64,000 nt of DNA from Paenarthrobacter sp. GOM3 (GTDB lineage Bacteria; Actinomycetota; Actinomycetes; Actinomycetales; Micrococcaceae). The position numbers and the translations under genes are program-made. Of this stretch, positions 1 to 8,559 are shown in pieces (the first letter of the stretch is position 1; every line of letters starts with the position of its first letter). The stretch spans positions 1,302,001 through 1,366,000 of the forward strand of contig NZ_CP136562.1 of assembly GCF_018215265.2 (NCBI RefSeq), written 5' to 3'. The notes under the pieces were generated by a model that had not been told where the DNA came from, did no database searches, and saw only the letters and a program-made list of their open reading frames with translations.

Positions 1-79
1 AGCCGGGCAGGTTCTCCCCGACGGCGATCGGCCGCGAATCGGTCATGTAGTCGATGTCTTGTTCGTTCATTTCACTCAT
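1..79 (-). CDS. livG: Start of a probable branched-chain amino acid ABC transporter ATP-binding protein (LivG), partial
   Basis: Only the first 26 codons are present; the gene runs off the left edge. The visible protein begins MSEMNEQDIDYMTDSRPIAV and is acidic, with no ATPase motif yet. The ATG at 79 overlaps the TGA stop of livM by four bases (ATGA), so the two are translationally coupled. Identity as the LivG ATPase is inferred from the usual livH-livM-livG order, not from the residues. An accessory protein at this place cannot be excluded. Confidence 0.6.
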   Translation of the reverse strand, partial: MSEMNEQDIDYMTDSRPIAVGENLPG

Positions 80-1044
80 GCGAATGCAAGCTCCTTCTTA
101 TTGCCGAAGACGCCTTGCGGGCGGAAGATCATCAGGAGCATCAGGGCCACACCCACCAGGATGTAGCGGAGCTGGCCTGCCTGGACGGTGGTAAGCCAAG
201 TGATGACCCCCGATTCGATGAGGCCGTACAGGAGGCTCTGGGTCAGTGAGAGCACTACCCAGAAGATCATGGCTCCAATGACGGGTCCCAGGACAGTGGC
301 CATGCCACCGAGGAGGAGGCAGGTCCACAGGAAGAACGTCAGCTCCGTGCCGTAGTTGGATGGCTGGACAGCGCCGCGGGGCAACGTGAAGATCATGCCG
401 GCAAGTGCGCCGAGCACACCGCCGATGACCAGTGCCTGCATCTTGTAGGAGTAGACGTTCTTACCGAGTGATCGAACGGCGTTCTCGTCTTCACGGATGC
501 CCTTCAGTACCCGACCCCAGGGGCTGCGCATGAGGAGCCAGACCAACAGGCAGCAAACGATGACCAAGGCCCATCCCACCACGCGGATGAAGAAGTCCCT
601 GTTGTTCATGCCCATATAGGAGCCCTCAGGGAAAGGGTTCATGGCGTAGAAATCGCCCTCAAAGGCGGCCAGGCCATTTGCCGAACCGGTGACGCTGGTC
701 AGCTGGTTGGTGGTGACGACGTAGCGCACAATTTCGGCGGCTGCAATGGTCACGATGGCTAGATAGTCGGCCCGTAGCCTCAGTGTGGGAATGCCGAGGA
801 TGAAGGCGAAGATCACCGAACACAAGATGGCGATCAGCAGGCCAATGAAGAACGGAGCCTTGAACGTCAGGGTGGAGATGGCAAAGCCGTAAGCACCCAC
901 TGCCATGAAACCTGCCTGGCCGAAGTTCAGCAGGCCTGAGTAGCCGAAGTGGACCGCAAGGCCCAAAGCGGCAAGTGCGTAGGCCGCCGTCGTCGGACTG
1001 AAAAGTTCGCCAAGGGCGCTGGAGAGAATAAATCCGAAATCCAT
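76..1044 (-). CDS. livM: Branched-chain amino acid ABC transporter permease LivM
   Basis: This is a 322-residue polytopic membrane protein of the LivM permease family, one of two channel subunits that import leucine, isoleucine, valine or related amides. The early NFGQAGFMAVGAY stretch (about residues 40-52) and the LRADYLAIVTIAAAEIVR stretch are hallmarks of the family. The end, with IFRPQGVFG, is also typical. A TAGGAG ribosome-binding site overlaps the livH stop 10 bases upstream, and the stop overlaps the next start, so livH-livM-livG is one operon. The exact substrate cannot be read from the sequence; some members of this family carry urea or amides. Confidence 0.93.
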   Translation of the reverse strand: MDFGFILSSALGELFSPTTAAYALAALGLAVHFGYSGLLNFGQAGFMAVGAYGFAISTLTFKAPFFIGLLIAILCSVIFAFILGIPTLRLRADYLAIVTIAAAEIVRYVVTTNQLTSVTGSANGLAAFEGDFYAMNPFPEGSYMGMNNRDFFIRVVGWALVIVCCLLVWLLMRSPWGRVLKGIREDENAVRSLGKNVYSYKMQALVIGGVLGALAGMIFTLPRGAVQPSNYGTELTFFLWTCLLLGGMATVLGPVIGAMIFWVVLSLTQSLLYGLIESGVITWLTTVQAGQLRYILVGVALMLLMIFRPQGVFGNKKELAFA

Positions 1045-1053
1045 GGCCCGCTC

Positions 1054-2388
1054 CTAACCCACACGCTCACGCCGGCCGAGGATACCCTGCGGTCGGAACA
1101 GAAGGACAACAATCATGATGAACAGGGCACCGACGTATTTGAGGTCGGCGGGGAGGCCGAACACGGTTGTCAGTTCCACGAAGACGCCGACGACGATCGA
1201 GCCGATCAGTGCGCCGAAGACGGTTCCCAGGCCACCGAGGGTCACACCGGCGAAGATGAGCAGCAGGATCTGCGAGCCCATGTCGAAGGTGACGCCTGGC
1301 CGGTAGTACGCCCACAGGATGCCGCCGAGGGAAGCAAGGACACCGCCAACGATCCACACCAGCCTGATTACGGAGTCGACGTCGATGCCTGACGCCGCTG
1401 CCAGTGCGGGGTTGTCCGCCACGGCGCGGGTTGCCTTGCCGAGCCGCGTTTTCAGCAGGACGATGCCCACCAGTGCGATGACCACGGCACTGATGATCAG
1501 TGACCAAAGGTTGTTCGGCGTGATGGACACGGGCCCGATCTGGATCTCGGCGCTTTGGGCTCCGGGCAGCTGCTGCGTGGCGCCGCCGAAGAAGAACTGG
1601 ATGACGTACCGGATCGCCAAGGCAAGGCCGATGCTGACGATCATCATGGGGACCAGGCCTGAGCCGCGGTTACGCAGCGGGCGCCACAGTCCCGCGTCCT
1701 GGACGTAGCCGAAGAGTCCGCCGCCAACCAGTGCCAGCAGGATGGCCAGCCAGAAGGGGAGCCCCATGCCGTTGAACATGAACACCAGGACCGCGCCCAG
1801 TGTGACCATCTCGCCGTGGGCGAAGTTGGTGAGGCCGGTGGTTCCGAAGATCAGGGACAGGCCAACAGCGGCAAGGGCCAGGAGCAGGCCAAAGCTCAGG
1901 CCCGCGACGAGGCGGTTGAGCAGGTTCTGTCCGAAGTCCTGTTGCTGGATCACGATGCCTTTGCCAAAGGCGAAGATCACCGACAGGTTGGAGGTCTGGC
2001 TGAAGGTGACATCGCGGGGATTGTCCTGGCCTTCAGCGAGCTTGATGCCGTCCGGCAAGGTGGAGGTATCCAGCTCGACGGTGTAGGTGCCCTGGACGGG
2101 AACGCCGATGCTCCAGGCTCCGTTGGCTCCTGAGGTGGCTTCACCCTGGAAGCCATTGCCTGAGGCCTTGATTTTGACGCCGGGTATGGGCGCCCGGGCG
2201 TCATCGCGGAGGAATCCGCTGATGTTGTTCTGGAAATTTGTTGCTGATGGCGAAGGCGAGGGGGTGGTTGCCTCCGCCGCGGGGGCGGCGATCAACAGAA
2301 CAGCGATGAGGGAAGCAAAAAGCGCCCCCACTACTCTCTGCAGTCCCTTGGACCGTCTGATGGACGGGTCGCGCAGTGTGCTTCTCAA
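1054..2388 (-). CDS. livH: Branched-chain amino acid ABC permease LivH with an N-terminal secreted domain
   Basis: The C-terminal ~295 residues are a LivH permease (NFAHGEMVTLGA, then GGLGTVFGALIGS, ending RPQGILGRRERVG). Ahead of it are a clear signal peptide (residues 1-40 with a hydrophobic run ending APAAEA), a Ser/Pro/Thr linker and a ~90-residue beta-rich domain. That domain (NISGFLRDDARAPIPGVKI, GEATSGANGAWSIGVP) looks like a carboxypeptidase regulatory-like or prealbumin-like fold. Ordinary LivH is about 290-300 residues, so this is a fusion. I chose the TTG at 2388 because GGAGG lies 7 bases upstream and the signal peptide then starts cleanly. A longer frame reaches an ATG at 2505 but has no ribosome-binding site. 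The extra domain should face outside and may contact the binding protein; that is inference. Confidence 0.85.
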   Translation of the reverse strand: MRSTLRDPSIRRSKGLQRVVGALFASLIAVLLIAAPAAEATTPSPSPSATNFQNNISGFLRDDARAPIPGVKIKASGNGFQGEATSGANGAWSIGVPVQGTYTVELDTSTLPDGIKLAEGQDNPRDVTFSQTSNLSVIFAFGKGIVIQQQDFGQNLLNRLVAGLSFGLLLALAAVGLSLIFGTTGLTNFAHGEMVTLGAVLVFMFNGMGLPFWLAILLALVGGGLFGYVQDAGLWRPLRNRGSGLVPMMIVSIGLALAIRYVIQFFFGGATQQLPGAQSAEIQIGPVSITPNNLWSLIISAVVIALVGIVLLKTRLGKATRAVADNPALAAASGIDVDSVIRLVWIVGGVLASLGGILWAYYRPGVTFDMGSQILLLIFAGVTLGGLGTVFGALIGSIVVGVFVELTTVFGLPADLKYVGALFIMIVVLLFRPQGILGRRERVG

Positions 2389-2804
2389 AATGGAAACCTC
2401 CACAGTGGGGGTGGTCCCGGCTGCGCCATTGCAGCCGGTGCGAACGGTCATGGGGCTTGTGAACAGTTCTTGCCTAGCTGCCTCGATGTGATCTAAGTCA
2501 CCCATGTGTGGCCTATGTTACCGCCCTGAACGGGTAATAAATGCCCAGTTAGGCGGTGCAAAGATCGCGATCAGGTAACAACTGTGAAGCTGGAGGCAAC
2601 TAGCGATGTAGCAGTTCTTAAGTAAACCTTTGTTGTTTGACGGTGTTACTAAACGTTCGACTGAACGCCTACGCCAGCCACTGTTCCAATTTCGTGTCAC
2701 GGTTACGTTTCGGCTGCGTGAACAAGGGAACTATCGCTGCCGCCCGGGCGTGGTAATTGGTACCGTGAACTATCACTTAGCCCTTTTTCAGGAGGACACC
2801 CGTA
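2389..2804. other. Divergent intergenic region between livH and the Bax-inhibitor gene
   Basis: About 416 bases without a convincing gene; the short frames at 2518-2700 and 2630-2902 lack ribosome-binding sites and family resemblance. It must hold the promoters of both flanking genes. A GlxR/CRP-type site lies at 2487-2502. I cannot confidently place -35/-10 pairs here. Confidence 0.6.
2487..2502. promoter_or_regulatory. GlxR/CRP-type operator upstream of the liv operon
   Basis: The 16 bases TGTGATCTAAGTCACC fit the actinobacterial cAMP-regulator consensus TGTGANNTANNTCACA at all fixed positions except the last. It lies about 100 bases upstream of the chosen livH start. Control of amino acid uptake by a CRP-family regulator is plausible, but the regulator gene is not in this window. 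Confidence 0.7.
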
Positions 2805-3713
2805 ATGGCACTTGGCGGAAACCCAGTCTTCAACGGAAAGAATTTCCGTGGAGCAAAGCAGGCCCCGCCTGTACCGCAAAATCCGTACGGCCAGCAGTTT
2901 AACCAGGCCGGCCGCGCACCCGCACAGGTCATGGACGGCCAGGCCGCATGGTCGGCACAGCAGCAGAACATGACCAATGAGCAGCTGCAGCAGATGTACA
3001 GCCAGCCCTCCGCAGGGCCGGCCGATACCGGACGCATGACCTACGACGACGTCATCATGAAGACCGTCGCTTGCCTTGTGGTCCTGGTGATCGGCGCCGG
3101 AGTAACCCTGTTCGTGGCTCCGGCCCTCTCCACCATGCTCATGATCGTCGGCGCGCTGGGCGGTTTCGTCCTGGCTCTCGTCAACACCTTCAAGAAGCAG
3201 CCATCCCCGGCCCTGATCCTGGCCTACGCCGGCCTCGAGGGCCTGTTCCTCGGCGGCCTCACCCGCATCCTTGATGGCATGTACCCGGGTGTCGGCCTGC
3301 AGGCAGTCATCGGCACACTGGCTGTTTTCGGTGTCACGCTGGTCCTGTTCAAGAGTGGCAAGGTCCGTGCGACCCCCAAGATGGTTCGCTTCTTCATGAT
3401 CGCCACCATCGGTTATGCGGTCTTCGCGCTCATCAACCTGGTCATGATGTGGACCGGTGCCGTGCAGGAGCCGTTCGGCCTCCGCACCAGCATGACCATC
3501 TTTGGCATCCCGCTGGGTGTCTTCATCGGCATCCTGGCCATCGGCCTGGCAGCGTTCTCCCTGATCATGGACTTCACCAGCATCGAGCAAGGCGTCCGCG
3601 CCGGTGCCCCGGAACGTTATTCCTGGGTTGCGGCATTCGGCCTGACCGTCACCCTGGTGTGGCTCTACGTCGAAATCATCCGCCTGCTGGCAATTTTGCG
3701 CGGCGACGACTAA
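2805..3713 (+). CDS. Bax inhibitor-1/YccA family membrane protein
   Basis: A 302-residue membrane protein of the Bax inhibitor-1 family (YccA/TMBIM). The first ~80 residues are soluble and rich in Gln, Asn, Ala and Pro; about seven membrane helices follow from near residue 85 and the protein ends RLLAILRGDD. Related proteins are calcium-permeable or pH-sensitive channels or modulators of membrane proteases. The bacterial role is largely unknown. The ATG has a good AGGAGG site 9 bases upstream. It is a single-gene unit closed by a strong terminator 24 bases after the stop. Confidence 0.9.
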   Translation: MALGGNPVFNGKNFRGAKQAPPVPQNPYGQQFNQAGRAPAQVMDGQAAWSAQQQNMTNEQLQQMYSQPSAGPADTGRMTYDDVIMKTVACLVVLVIGAGVTLFVAPALSTMLMIVGALGGFVLALVNTFKKQPSPALILAYAGLEGLFLGGLTRILDGMYPGVGLQAVIGTLAVFGVTLVLFKSGKVRATPKMVRFFMIATIGYAVFALINLVMMWTGAVQEPFGLRTSMTIFGIPLGVFIGILAIGLAAFSLIMDFTSIEQGVRAGAPERYSWVAAFGLTVTLVWLYVEIIRLLAILRGDD

Positions 3714-3737
3714 CACCGCGGAATAAGTCAACGCAAA

Positions 3738-3768
3738 ATGCCCCCGAACAATGTTTGGGGGCATTTTT
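3738..3768 (+). terminator. Rho-independent terminator after the Bax-inhibitor gene
   Basis: Eight-base perfect stem ATGCCCCC/GGGGGCAT with a 11-base loop, followed by five Ts. An A run precedes the stem, so it could also work on transcripts from the thiolase gene on the other strand. Confidence 0.9.
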
Positions 3769-3847
3769 GTATTCACTGGCAGTTCGTTGAGGGGCGAGGT
3801 CTCGAGTGAAAGATCGCGCCAAAGTGCCGAAAGCGAACCCCTCGAGG

Positions 3848-5086
3848 CTAGTTCAGGCGCTCGAACACCACAGCCATGCCCTGCCCGCCACCCACGCACA
3901 AGGTCGCAAGGCCCAAGGTCCCGTCGCGCTCCTTCAAGCCATTCAGCAGCGTGCTGGTCATGCGGGCGCCCGTCATCCCGAAGGGGTGCCCCAAGGCGAT
4001 GGCACCACCGTGGACATTGAGCTTGGCGGGGTCGATCCCCAGTTCGCGGGCGCTGGCGACAACCTGGACTGCGAAGGCTTCGTTGAGCTCCACCAGATCG
4101 ATGTCGTCCATGGTCAGGCCGGCCAACGCGAGTGCCCGTTGTGAGGACTCCACAGGTCCCATGCCCATAAGTTCGGGAGAGAGGGCGCTCACGCCGGTGG
4201 AAACCACCCGCGCCAGGGGCTGGAGTCCAAGCTCGCGGGCGCGGGTGTCGCTCATGACCACTACGGCGGCGGCGCCATCGTTGAGGGGGCAGGCATTGCC
4301 CGCAGTCACCGTCCCGGATGCGCGGAAAACGGGTTGCAACGCCGATACCGCTTCAAGGGTCACCCCGGCCCGGGGCGAATCGTCGCGGTCCACCACAACC
4401 CCGTCCTGGCGTGTGTACGGTGTGATGTCGCGCGAATAGAACCCCGAGGCGATGGCGGCTTCGGCGCGGTTCTGGCTCAGCACACCCCACTGGTCCTGTT
4501 CGGCCCTGCTGATGCCATAGCTGGTGGCGACGTTCTCCGCGGTCTGGCCCATGGAGATGTAGATGTCCGGCAAACGGCCGCCCAGCCGGGGGTCCGTCCA
4601 TGGGATGTTTGAGGCCGCACGGGCTGCAGTGCGTTGGGCGGCAGACTCGAAGAGGGGGTTGTGGTTGGCGGTATCGGTTTCGCCTGCCCCGGCCCAGTTC
4701 TGGTACCTGGACACGCTCTCCACCCCGGCCGAGACGATCGCATGGGCTTCCCCCGATTTGATGGCGTGAAAAGCCATTCGCAGCGTTTGCAGGCTCGACG
4801 CACAGAAGCGGTTGATGGTGGCTGCCGGAACACGGTCCAGTCCGGCGAGGACAGCAACTACCCGTGCCATGTTGGAGCCAGCCTCGCCGCTGGGCTCAGC
4901 GCAGCCGAGCAGGATGTCGTCCAGCCCCCGGCCGTCGTCGGCACCGGGATCGAAGTCGGGCAACTTGGCCAGGGCCGCCTGGACCATGGCGGTTGCGAGG
5001 TCGTCCGGACGTTCGTCCTTGAGCGAGCCTTTGAAGGCCCGGCCTATGGGACTCCTTGCAGTGGAAACAATGACAGCCTCAACCAT
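3848..5086 (-). CDS. Acetyl-CoA C-acyltransferase (thiolase)
   Basis: A 412-residue thiolase that condenses or cleaves acyl-CoA and acetyl-CoA, as in fatty acid beta-oxidation or acetoacetyl-CoA metabolism. The nucleophilic Cys95 lies in NRFCASSLQT; the catalytic His is in GGAIALGHPFGMTGAR and the second Cys in CVGGGQGMAVVFE near the C-terminus. All catalytic motifs are intact and the length is normal for the family. A TAAGCT box ends 6 bases before the ATG and there is no ribosome-binding site, so the mRNA is probably leaderless. Neighbours give no pathway, so degradative versus biosynthetic use is open. Confidence 0.93.
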   Translation of the reverse strand: MVEAVIVSTARSPIGRAFKGSLKDERPDDLATAMVQAALAKLPDFDPGADDGRGLDDILLGCAEPSGEAGSNMARVVAVLAGLDRVPAATINRFCASSLQTLRMAFHAIKSGEAHAIVSAGVESVSRYQNWAGAGETDTANHNPLFESAAQRTAARAASNIPWTDPRLGGRLPDIYISMGQTAENVATSYGISRAEQDQWGVLSQNRAEAAIASGFYSRDITPYTRQDGVVVDRDDSPRAGVTLEAVSALQPVFRASGTVTAGNACPLNDGAAAVVVMSDTRARELGLQPLARVVSTGVSALSPELMGMGPVESSQRALALAGLTMDDIDLVELNEAFAVQVVASARELGIDPAKLNVHGGAIALGHPFGMTGARMTSTLLNGLKERDGTLGLATLCVGGGQGMAVVFERLN

Positions 5087-5092
5087 CGCCCC

Positions 5093-5098
5093 AGCTTA
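5093..5098 (-). promoter_or_regulatory. -10 box of a probable leaderless thiolase transcript
   Basis: TAAGCT followed by six bases and the ATG at 5086. This spacing places the transcription start on or next to the start codon. Confidence 0.6.
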
Positions 5099-5142
5099 CG
5101 CCCGGCATTCGGGAGGCAATCCGGTCGCAAGCGAGGCGGATA

Positions 5143-6303
5143 TCAGGCCAGGCGCAAGGCGCCGGCTGCCGGGGTAACGGTGAAAATGTCCGGCGCCGTG
5201 AAGCCCGCCTCCGCGAAGGAACGCACGACGGCGTCGCGTACCTGCTGCTCCTGGCCCACCGGGGTCAGAGCAATGGCCGAGCCACCGAAACCGCCGCCGG
5301 TCATGCGGGCACCGATGGCGCCGGCGGACCGGGAAGTGTCCACGGCGAGGTCGAGTTCCGGGCAGGAGATCTCGAAGTCGTCCCGCATGGAGGCGTGGCT
5401 GGCATCCAGGAGCGCCCCAATGGAGGCTGGACCCTGCGCACCCAGGATTTCCACCGTTTGGAGGACCCGGTCGTTTTCGGTGACGACGTGCCGGACCCGT
5501 CGAAGGGTGGTCTCGTCCAGCAGGCCGGACGCCTCCTCCAAACGCTCCACACCGACGTCGCGCAGTGCTTTGACCCCAAGGATCTCGGCACCCAACTCGC
5601 AGGACGCCCGCCTGGAGGCGTAACCGCCGTCGGCGTGGGAGTGCGACACTTTGGTGTCGATGACCAGCAGGACCAAGCCTGAAGCCTCGGCATCGAAAGG
5701 GACCAGCTCCACGTGCTGGTCGCGGCAGTCCAGGAAGACCGCGTGCCCCTTGGCTCCCCGCAAGGAGGCCGACTGGTCCATGATTCCCGTCGGGGCCCCA
5801 ACAAAGGCATTCTCGGCGCGCTGGGTGGCGAGCACCAGTTCCTCGGCCGCGAAACCGGCGCCGGTCAGGTCGTTGAGGGCAGAGATGACCGCGCATTCGA
5901 TGGCGTGGGAGGAGGACAGGCCAGCGCCCAAAGGAACATCGGAGTCGAGGAGCAGGTCGAATCCAGGGACGGTGACGTCGCGTTCCTGCAAAGCCCAGGC
6001 CACCCCCAACGGATACCGCGACCAGCCCTCGCCCGAGCCGGGTTCCAAGGAGTCGATATCAGCCTCCACGAGGCCGTGGCCACCGAACGTGGAGAGCAGG
6101 CGCACCGTGGAGTCGTCGCGGACGCGCAGCGCCACCTTTGCCGTTTTGTCGATGGCGAAGGGCAGGACGAACCCTTCGTTGTAGTCGGTGTGCTCGCCGA
6201 TCAGGTTCACCCGTCCCGGAGCCTGCCATACGCCGTCGGGAGCGGCTCCGAAGACTTCCTGGAAGCGGGAGGCGAGGTCGCTGGTGTCGGTGGTGGTGCT
6301 CAT
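5143..6303 (-). CDS. galK: Galactokinase GalK
   Basis: A 386-residue GHMP kinase that phosphorylates galactose to galactose-1-phosphate with ATP, the first Leloir step. The galactokinase signature GRVNLIGEHTDYN is at residues 30-42; the phosphate-binding GAGLSSS motif is at 126-132 and the third motif is ARMTGGGFGG near the C-terminus. Motif 2 continues HAIE where most galactokinases have a small residue in place of His. Its ATG overlaps the galT stop by four bases, so galT-galK is an operon. Confidence 0.96.
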   Translation of the reverse strand: MSTTTDTSDLASRFQEVFGAAPDGVWQAPGRVNLIGEHTDYNEGFVLPFAIDKTAKVALRVRDDSTVRLLSTFGGHGLVEADIDSLEPGSGEGWSRYPLGVAWALQERDVTVPGFDLLLDSDVPLGAGLSSSHAIECAVISALNDLTGAGFAAEELVLATQRAENAFVGAPTGIMDQSASLRGAKGHAVFLDCRDQHVELVPFDAEASGLVLLVIDTKVSHSHADGGYASRRASCELGAEILGVKALRDVGVERLEEASGLLDETTLRRVRHVVTENDRVLQTVEILGAQGPASIGALLDASHASMRDDFEISCPELDLAVDTSRSAGAIGARMTGGGFGGSAIALTPVGQEQQVRDAVVRSFAEAGFTAPDIFTVTPAAGALRLA

Positions 6304-7448
6304 GCTCGGGTGCCTTCCAGGGTTTCGGCGGAGGCCGGGGCGGCAACGTTGCGCAGCCGCTCGGCGACGGCCTCCGGCGTGGTGTCGTTGATGAACGCTC
6401 CCATGGCCGCTTCGGAGCCGGCCAGGTACTTGAGCTTATCGGCCGCGCGGCGGGGCGAGGTCAACTGCAGATGGAGTTGGCCGGCCGGGCGCAGGCCCGG
6501 ATCCAACGGGGCCTGGTGCCATGCCGAGATATATGGCATGGGTGTCGGGTAGAGCGAGTCCAGCCGCTTCAAAAGGTCAAGATAGACGTGCGATAGTTCG
6601 TCCCGCTCCTCCCCGGTCAGCGCTGCCAGGTCCGGGACGCTGCGGTGCGGCACCAGATGGATTTCCAGCGGCCAGCGCGCGGCGAAAGGTACGTAGGCGC
6701 TGAAGTGCGTGGCCTCCAGCACCATCCGGCTTCCATCGTCACGCTCGGCCTTGAGCAGGGAGGCGCCCAGCGTTTCCTTCGCGTCGACGTCGTCGTAGTA
6801 CTTACGGGCGACCGCGCCGAGCTGGGCCGCGCGGGGCGTCACGTACGGGTAGGCGTAGATCTGGCCGTGAGGGTGGTGCAGGGTGACGCCGATGTCTGCG
6901 CCACGGTTTTCGAACGGGAACACCTGTCTGATGCCCGGCAGTGCGCTCAGGGCCTCGGTGCGCTGGGCCCACGCCTCGATCACGGTGCGGGCGCGTGTTT
7001 CACCCAGTTCGGCGAACGAACCGGTGTGCTGCGGGGTGAAAGCCACCACTTCGCAGCGGCCATACGCCGCTCCCTTGACCCCGTGGCCGCTGAGGCCTGG
7101 TGCTGGAAGCGGGGGAATGTCGCCCACCGCAGGTCCCAGCGACGGGAAGCGGTTTTCGAAGACCACAACGTCGTAATCCGGGGCCGGAATCTCGGATGGG
7201 TTCGCCGGCGTCGTGGGGCAAATAGGGCACTGGTCTGCGGGCGGGAGATGCGTCCGGGCCTGCCGGTGGGCAGCTACCGCCACCCAGTCACCGGACAACG
7301 CGTCGTACCTGACTTCGCCCGGTTCGCCCCGGGAGGGAAGTTCGCGGTGGTCCACCAGCGATCCGGGGGTTCGCTCCGGGGTTCCGGGGTCGTCGAAGTA
7401 GATCAGCTCCCGGCTGTCCGCAAGGCGTGTGCTGGTGATGCGACTCAT
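6300..7448 (-). CDS. galT: Galactose-1-phosphate uridylyltransferase GalT
   Basis: A 382-residue enzyme that swaps UMP from UDP-glucose to galactose-1-phosphate. Zinc-type cysteines sit in CPIC (residues 74-77) and the catalytic HPHGQ motif at 192-196 is intact; a later HLVPHR segment completes the fold. I chose the ATG at 7448 (MSRITSTRL). A TTG at 7466 in the same frame would add six residues but has no ribosome-binding site. An AATGAT element six bases before the ATG may be a -10 box of a leaderless mRNA. It leads the galT-galK operon, divergent from the mutarotase-like gene. Confidence 0.94.
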   Translation of the reverse strand: MSRITSTRLADSRELIYFDDPGTPERTPGSLVDHRELPSRGEPGEVRYDALSGDWVAVAAHRQARTHLPPADQCPICPTTPANPSEIPAPDYDVVVFENRFPSLGPAVGDIPPLPAPGLSGHGVKGAAYGRCEVVAFTPQHTGSFAELGETRARTVIEAWAQRTEALSALPGIRQVFPFENRGADIGVTLHHPHGQIYAYPYVTPRAAQLGAVARKYYDDVDAKETLGASLLKAERDDGSRMVLEATHFSAYVPFAARWPLEIHLVPHRSVPDLAALTGEERDELSHVYLDLLKRLDSLYPTPMPYISAWHQAPLDPGLRPAGQLHLQLTSPRRAADKLKYLAGSEAAMGAFINDTTPEAVAERLRNVAAPASAETLEGTRA

Positions 7449-7471
7449 GAATCCATCATTCCACAAGTGAC

Positions 7472-7498
7472 CAAAAGCGCATAGTTTCTAACAAAAGC
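7472..7498. promoter_or_regulatory. Direct repeats in the divergent gal promoter region
   Basis: CAAAAGC occurs at 7472-7478 and again at 7492-7498, 20 bases apart (about two helical turns), in the 80-base gap between galT and the divergent epimerase gene. A regulator, perhaps of the DeoR or GntR type, may bind here. No regulator gene lies nearby. Confidence 0.4.
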
Positions 7499-7528
7499 AA
7501 ACATTGTTGGGAGAGGGGAGCGTCCGCG

Positions 7529-8497
7529 ATGCAGTACGGTAATGCCATGCCTGCCTCACCTACGCCTGCTGACCAACCCGACCAGCCAGCCTCCCGCCGC
7601 TTCGCCACGGGCCGCCAATTCGAACTTCGCAGGGGCGACGCGCTCGCCGTGGTCACAGAGCTCGCCGCCGGCCTCCGCCTGTACTCCCGCAACGGTACCC
7701 AGCTGACCGAAAGCTACGGCGACGACCAGATCCCGCCTGGCGCGACAGGCATCACCCTGGCACCCTGGGCGAACCGCATCGAAGACGGCGTCTGGTATCT
7801 CGACGGGAAGAAGCAGCAGCTCGATATCACCGAAGCCTCCCGCAACAACGCCAGTCACGGCCTCCTCCGGAACACCGGATACGCGCTGGTGGACGAGTCC
7901 GAATTTTCCGTGACCCTGGAAGCCACTGTTTTCCCGCAGCACGGGTACCCGTTCCTGGCGCGGCACCAGGTGCGCTATGAGCTGGACGAAGCCCTGGACC
8001 TCCGCGTCGCGCAGACACTGCTCAACGACTCCCCATCCGCAGCGCCGTTCGTCCTGGGCGCCCACCCCTATTTGCGAATCGGTGACGTCGCACCGGAGGA
8101 CCTGACACTGACCGTGCACGCAGGCACCCGCCTAGTGGCCGATGACCGGCTCATCCCAAGGAGCGCCGCTCCGGCGGTCGGCGAGTACGATTTTTCCGCA
8201 GGGCCCACCATTGGCGGGCTGCTGGTGGACGTCGCGCTGACAGACTTGGCGTTCGACGGCGGTTTGGCCCGCCACACGCTGACGGCAGCCGACGGCCGAA
8301 GCGTGAGCCTCGAACAGGATGAAGCCTGCCAGTATGTGCACGTCTTCGTCACCGACACGTTCCCGGGCCGCACCAAGGCGGTGGCCATCGAGCCCATGAC
8401 TGGTCCGGCCAACGCGTTCAACAGCGGCGACGGACTGCGCTGGCTGGCCCCCGGCGAAGCTTTCACCATGAACTGGGGCATCACGGCCTCCCTCTAG
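7529..8497 (+). CDS. Aldose 1-epimerase (galactose mutarotase-like) family protein
   Basis: A 322-residue protein of the aldose 1-epimerase fold, which interconverts alpha and beta anomers of hexoses so that galactokinase gets its substrate. Visible family motifs are APWANRI, the HGLLRNTGY segment with the first active-site His, the AHPYLRIG segment with the second, and EPMTGPANAFNS near the C-terminus. The ATG at 7529 follows an AGGGGAG site by 8 bases; an ATG six codons later is the alternative. Its place opposite galT-galK supports a galactose role, though some members act on hexose-6-phosphates. Confidence 0.88.
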   Translation: MQYGNAMPASPTPADQPDQPASRRFATGRQFELRRGDALAVVTELAAGLRLYSRNGTQLTESYGDDQIPPGATGITLAPWANRIEDGVWYLDGKKQQLDITEASRNNASHGLLRNTGYALVDESEFSVTLEATVFPQHGYPFLARHQVRYELDEALDLRVAQTLLNDSPSAAPFVLGAHPYLRIGDVAPEDLTLTVHAGTRLVADDRLIPRSAAPAVGEYDFSAGPTIGGLLVDVALTDLAFDGGLARHTLTAADGRSVSLEQDEACQYVHVFVTDTFPGRTKAVAIEPMTGPANAFNSGDGLRWLAPGEAFTMNWGITASL

Positions 8498-8559
8498 CCA
8501 TGCAGTACCGCGGCGCGGGTCGGTTTCCCATACGGCGCGGGCTGCGGAAGTATAGGTTC

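Noticed and set aside
2389..2505. Longer livH start at ATG 2505
   Set aside because: No ribosome-binding site, and the extra 39 residues would precede a good signal peptide; TTG 2388 has GGAGG at the right distance. The GlxR-type site would also fall inside the gene.
5125..5145. CAAGCGAGGC near the end of galK as another copy of the hairpin repeat
   Set aside because: Only ten bases match, there is no surrounding hairpin, and the flanking genes are not convergent.
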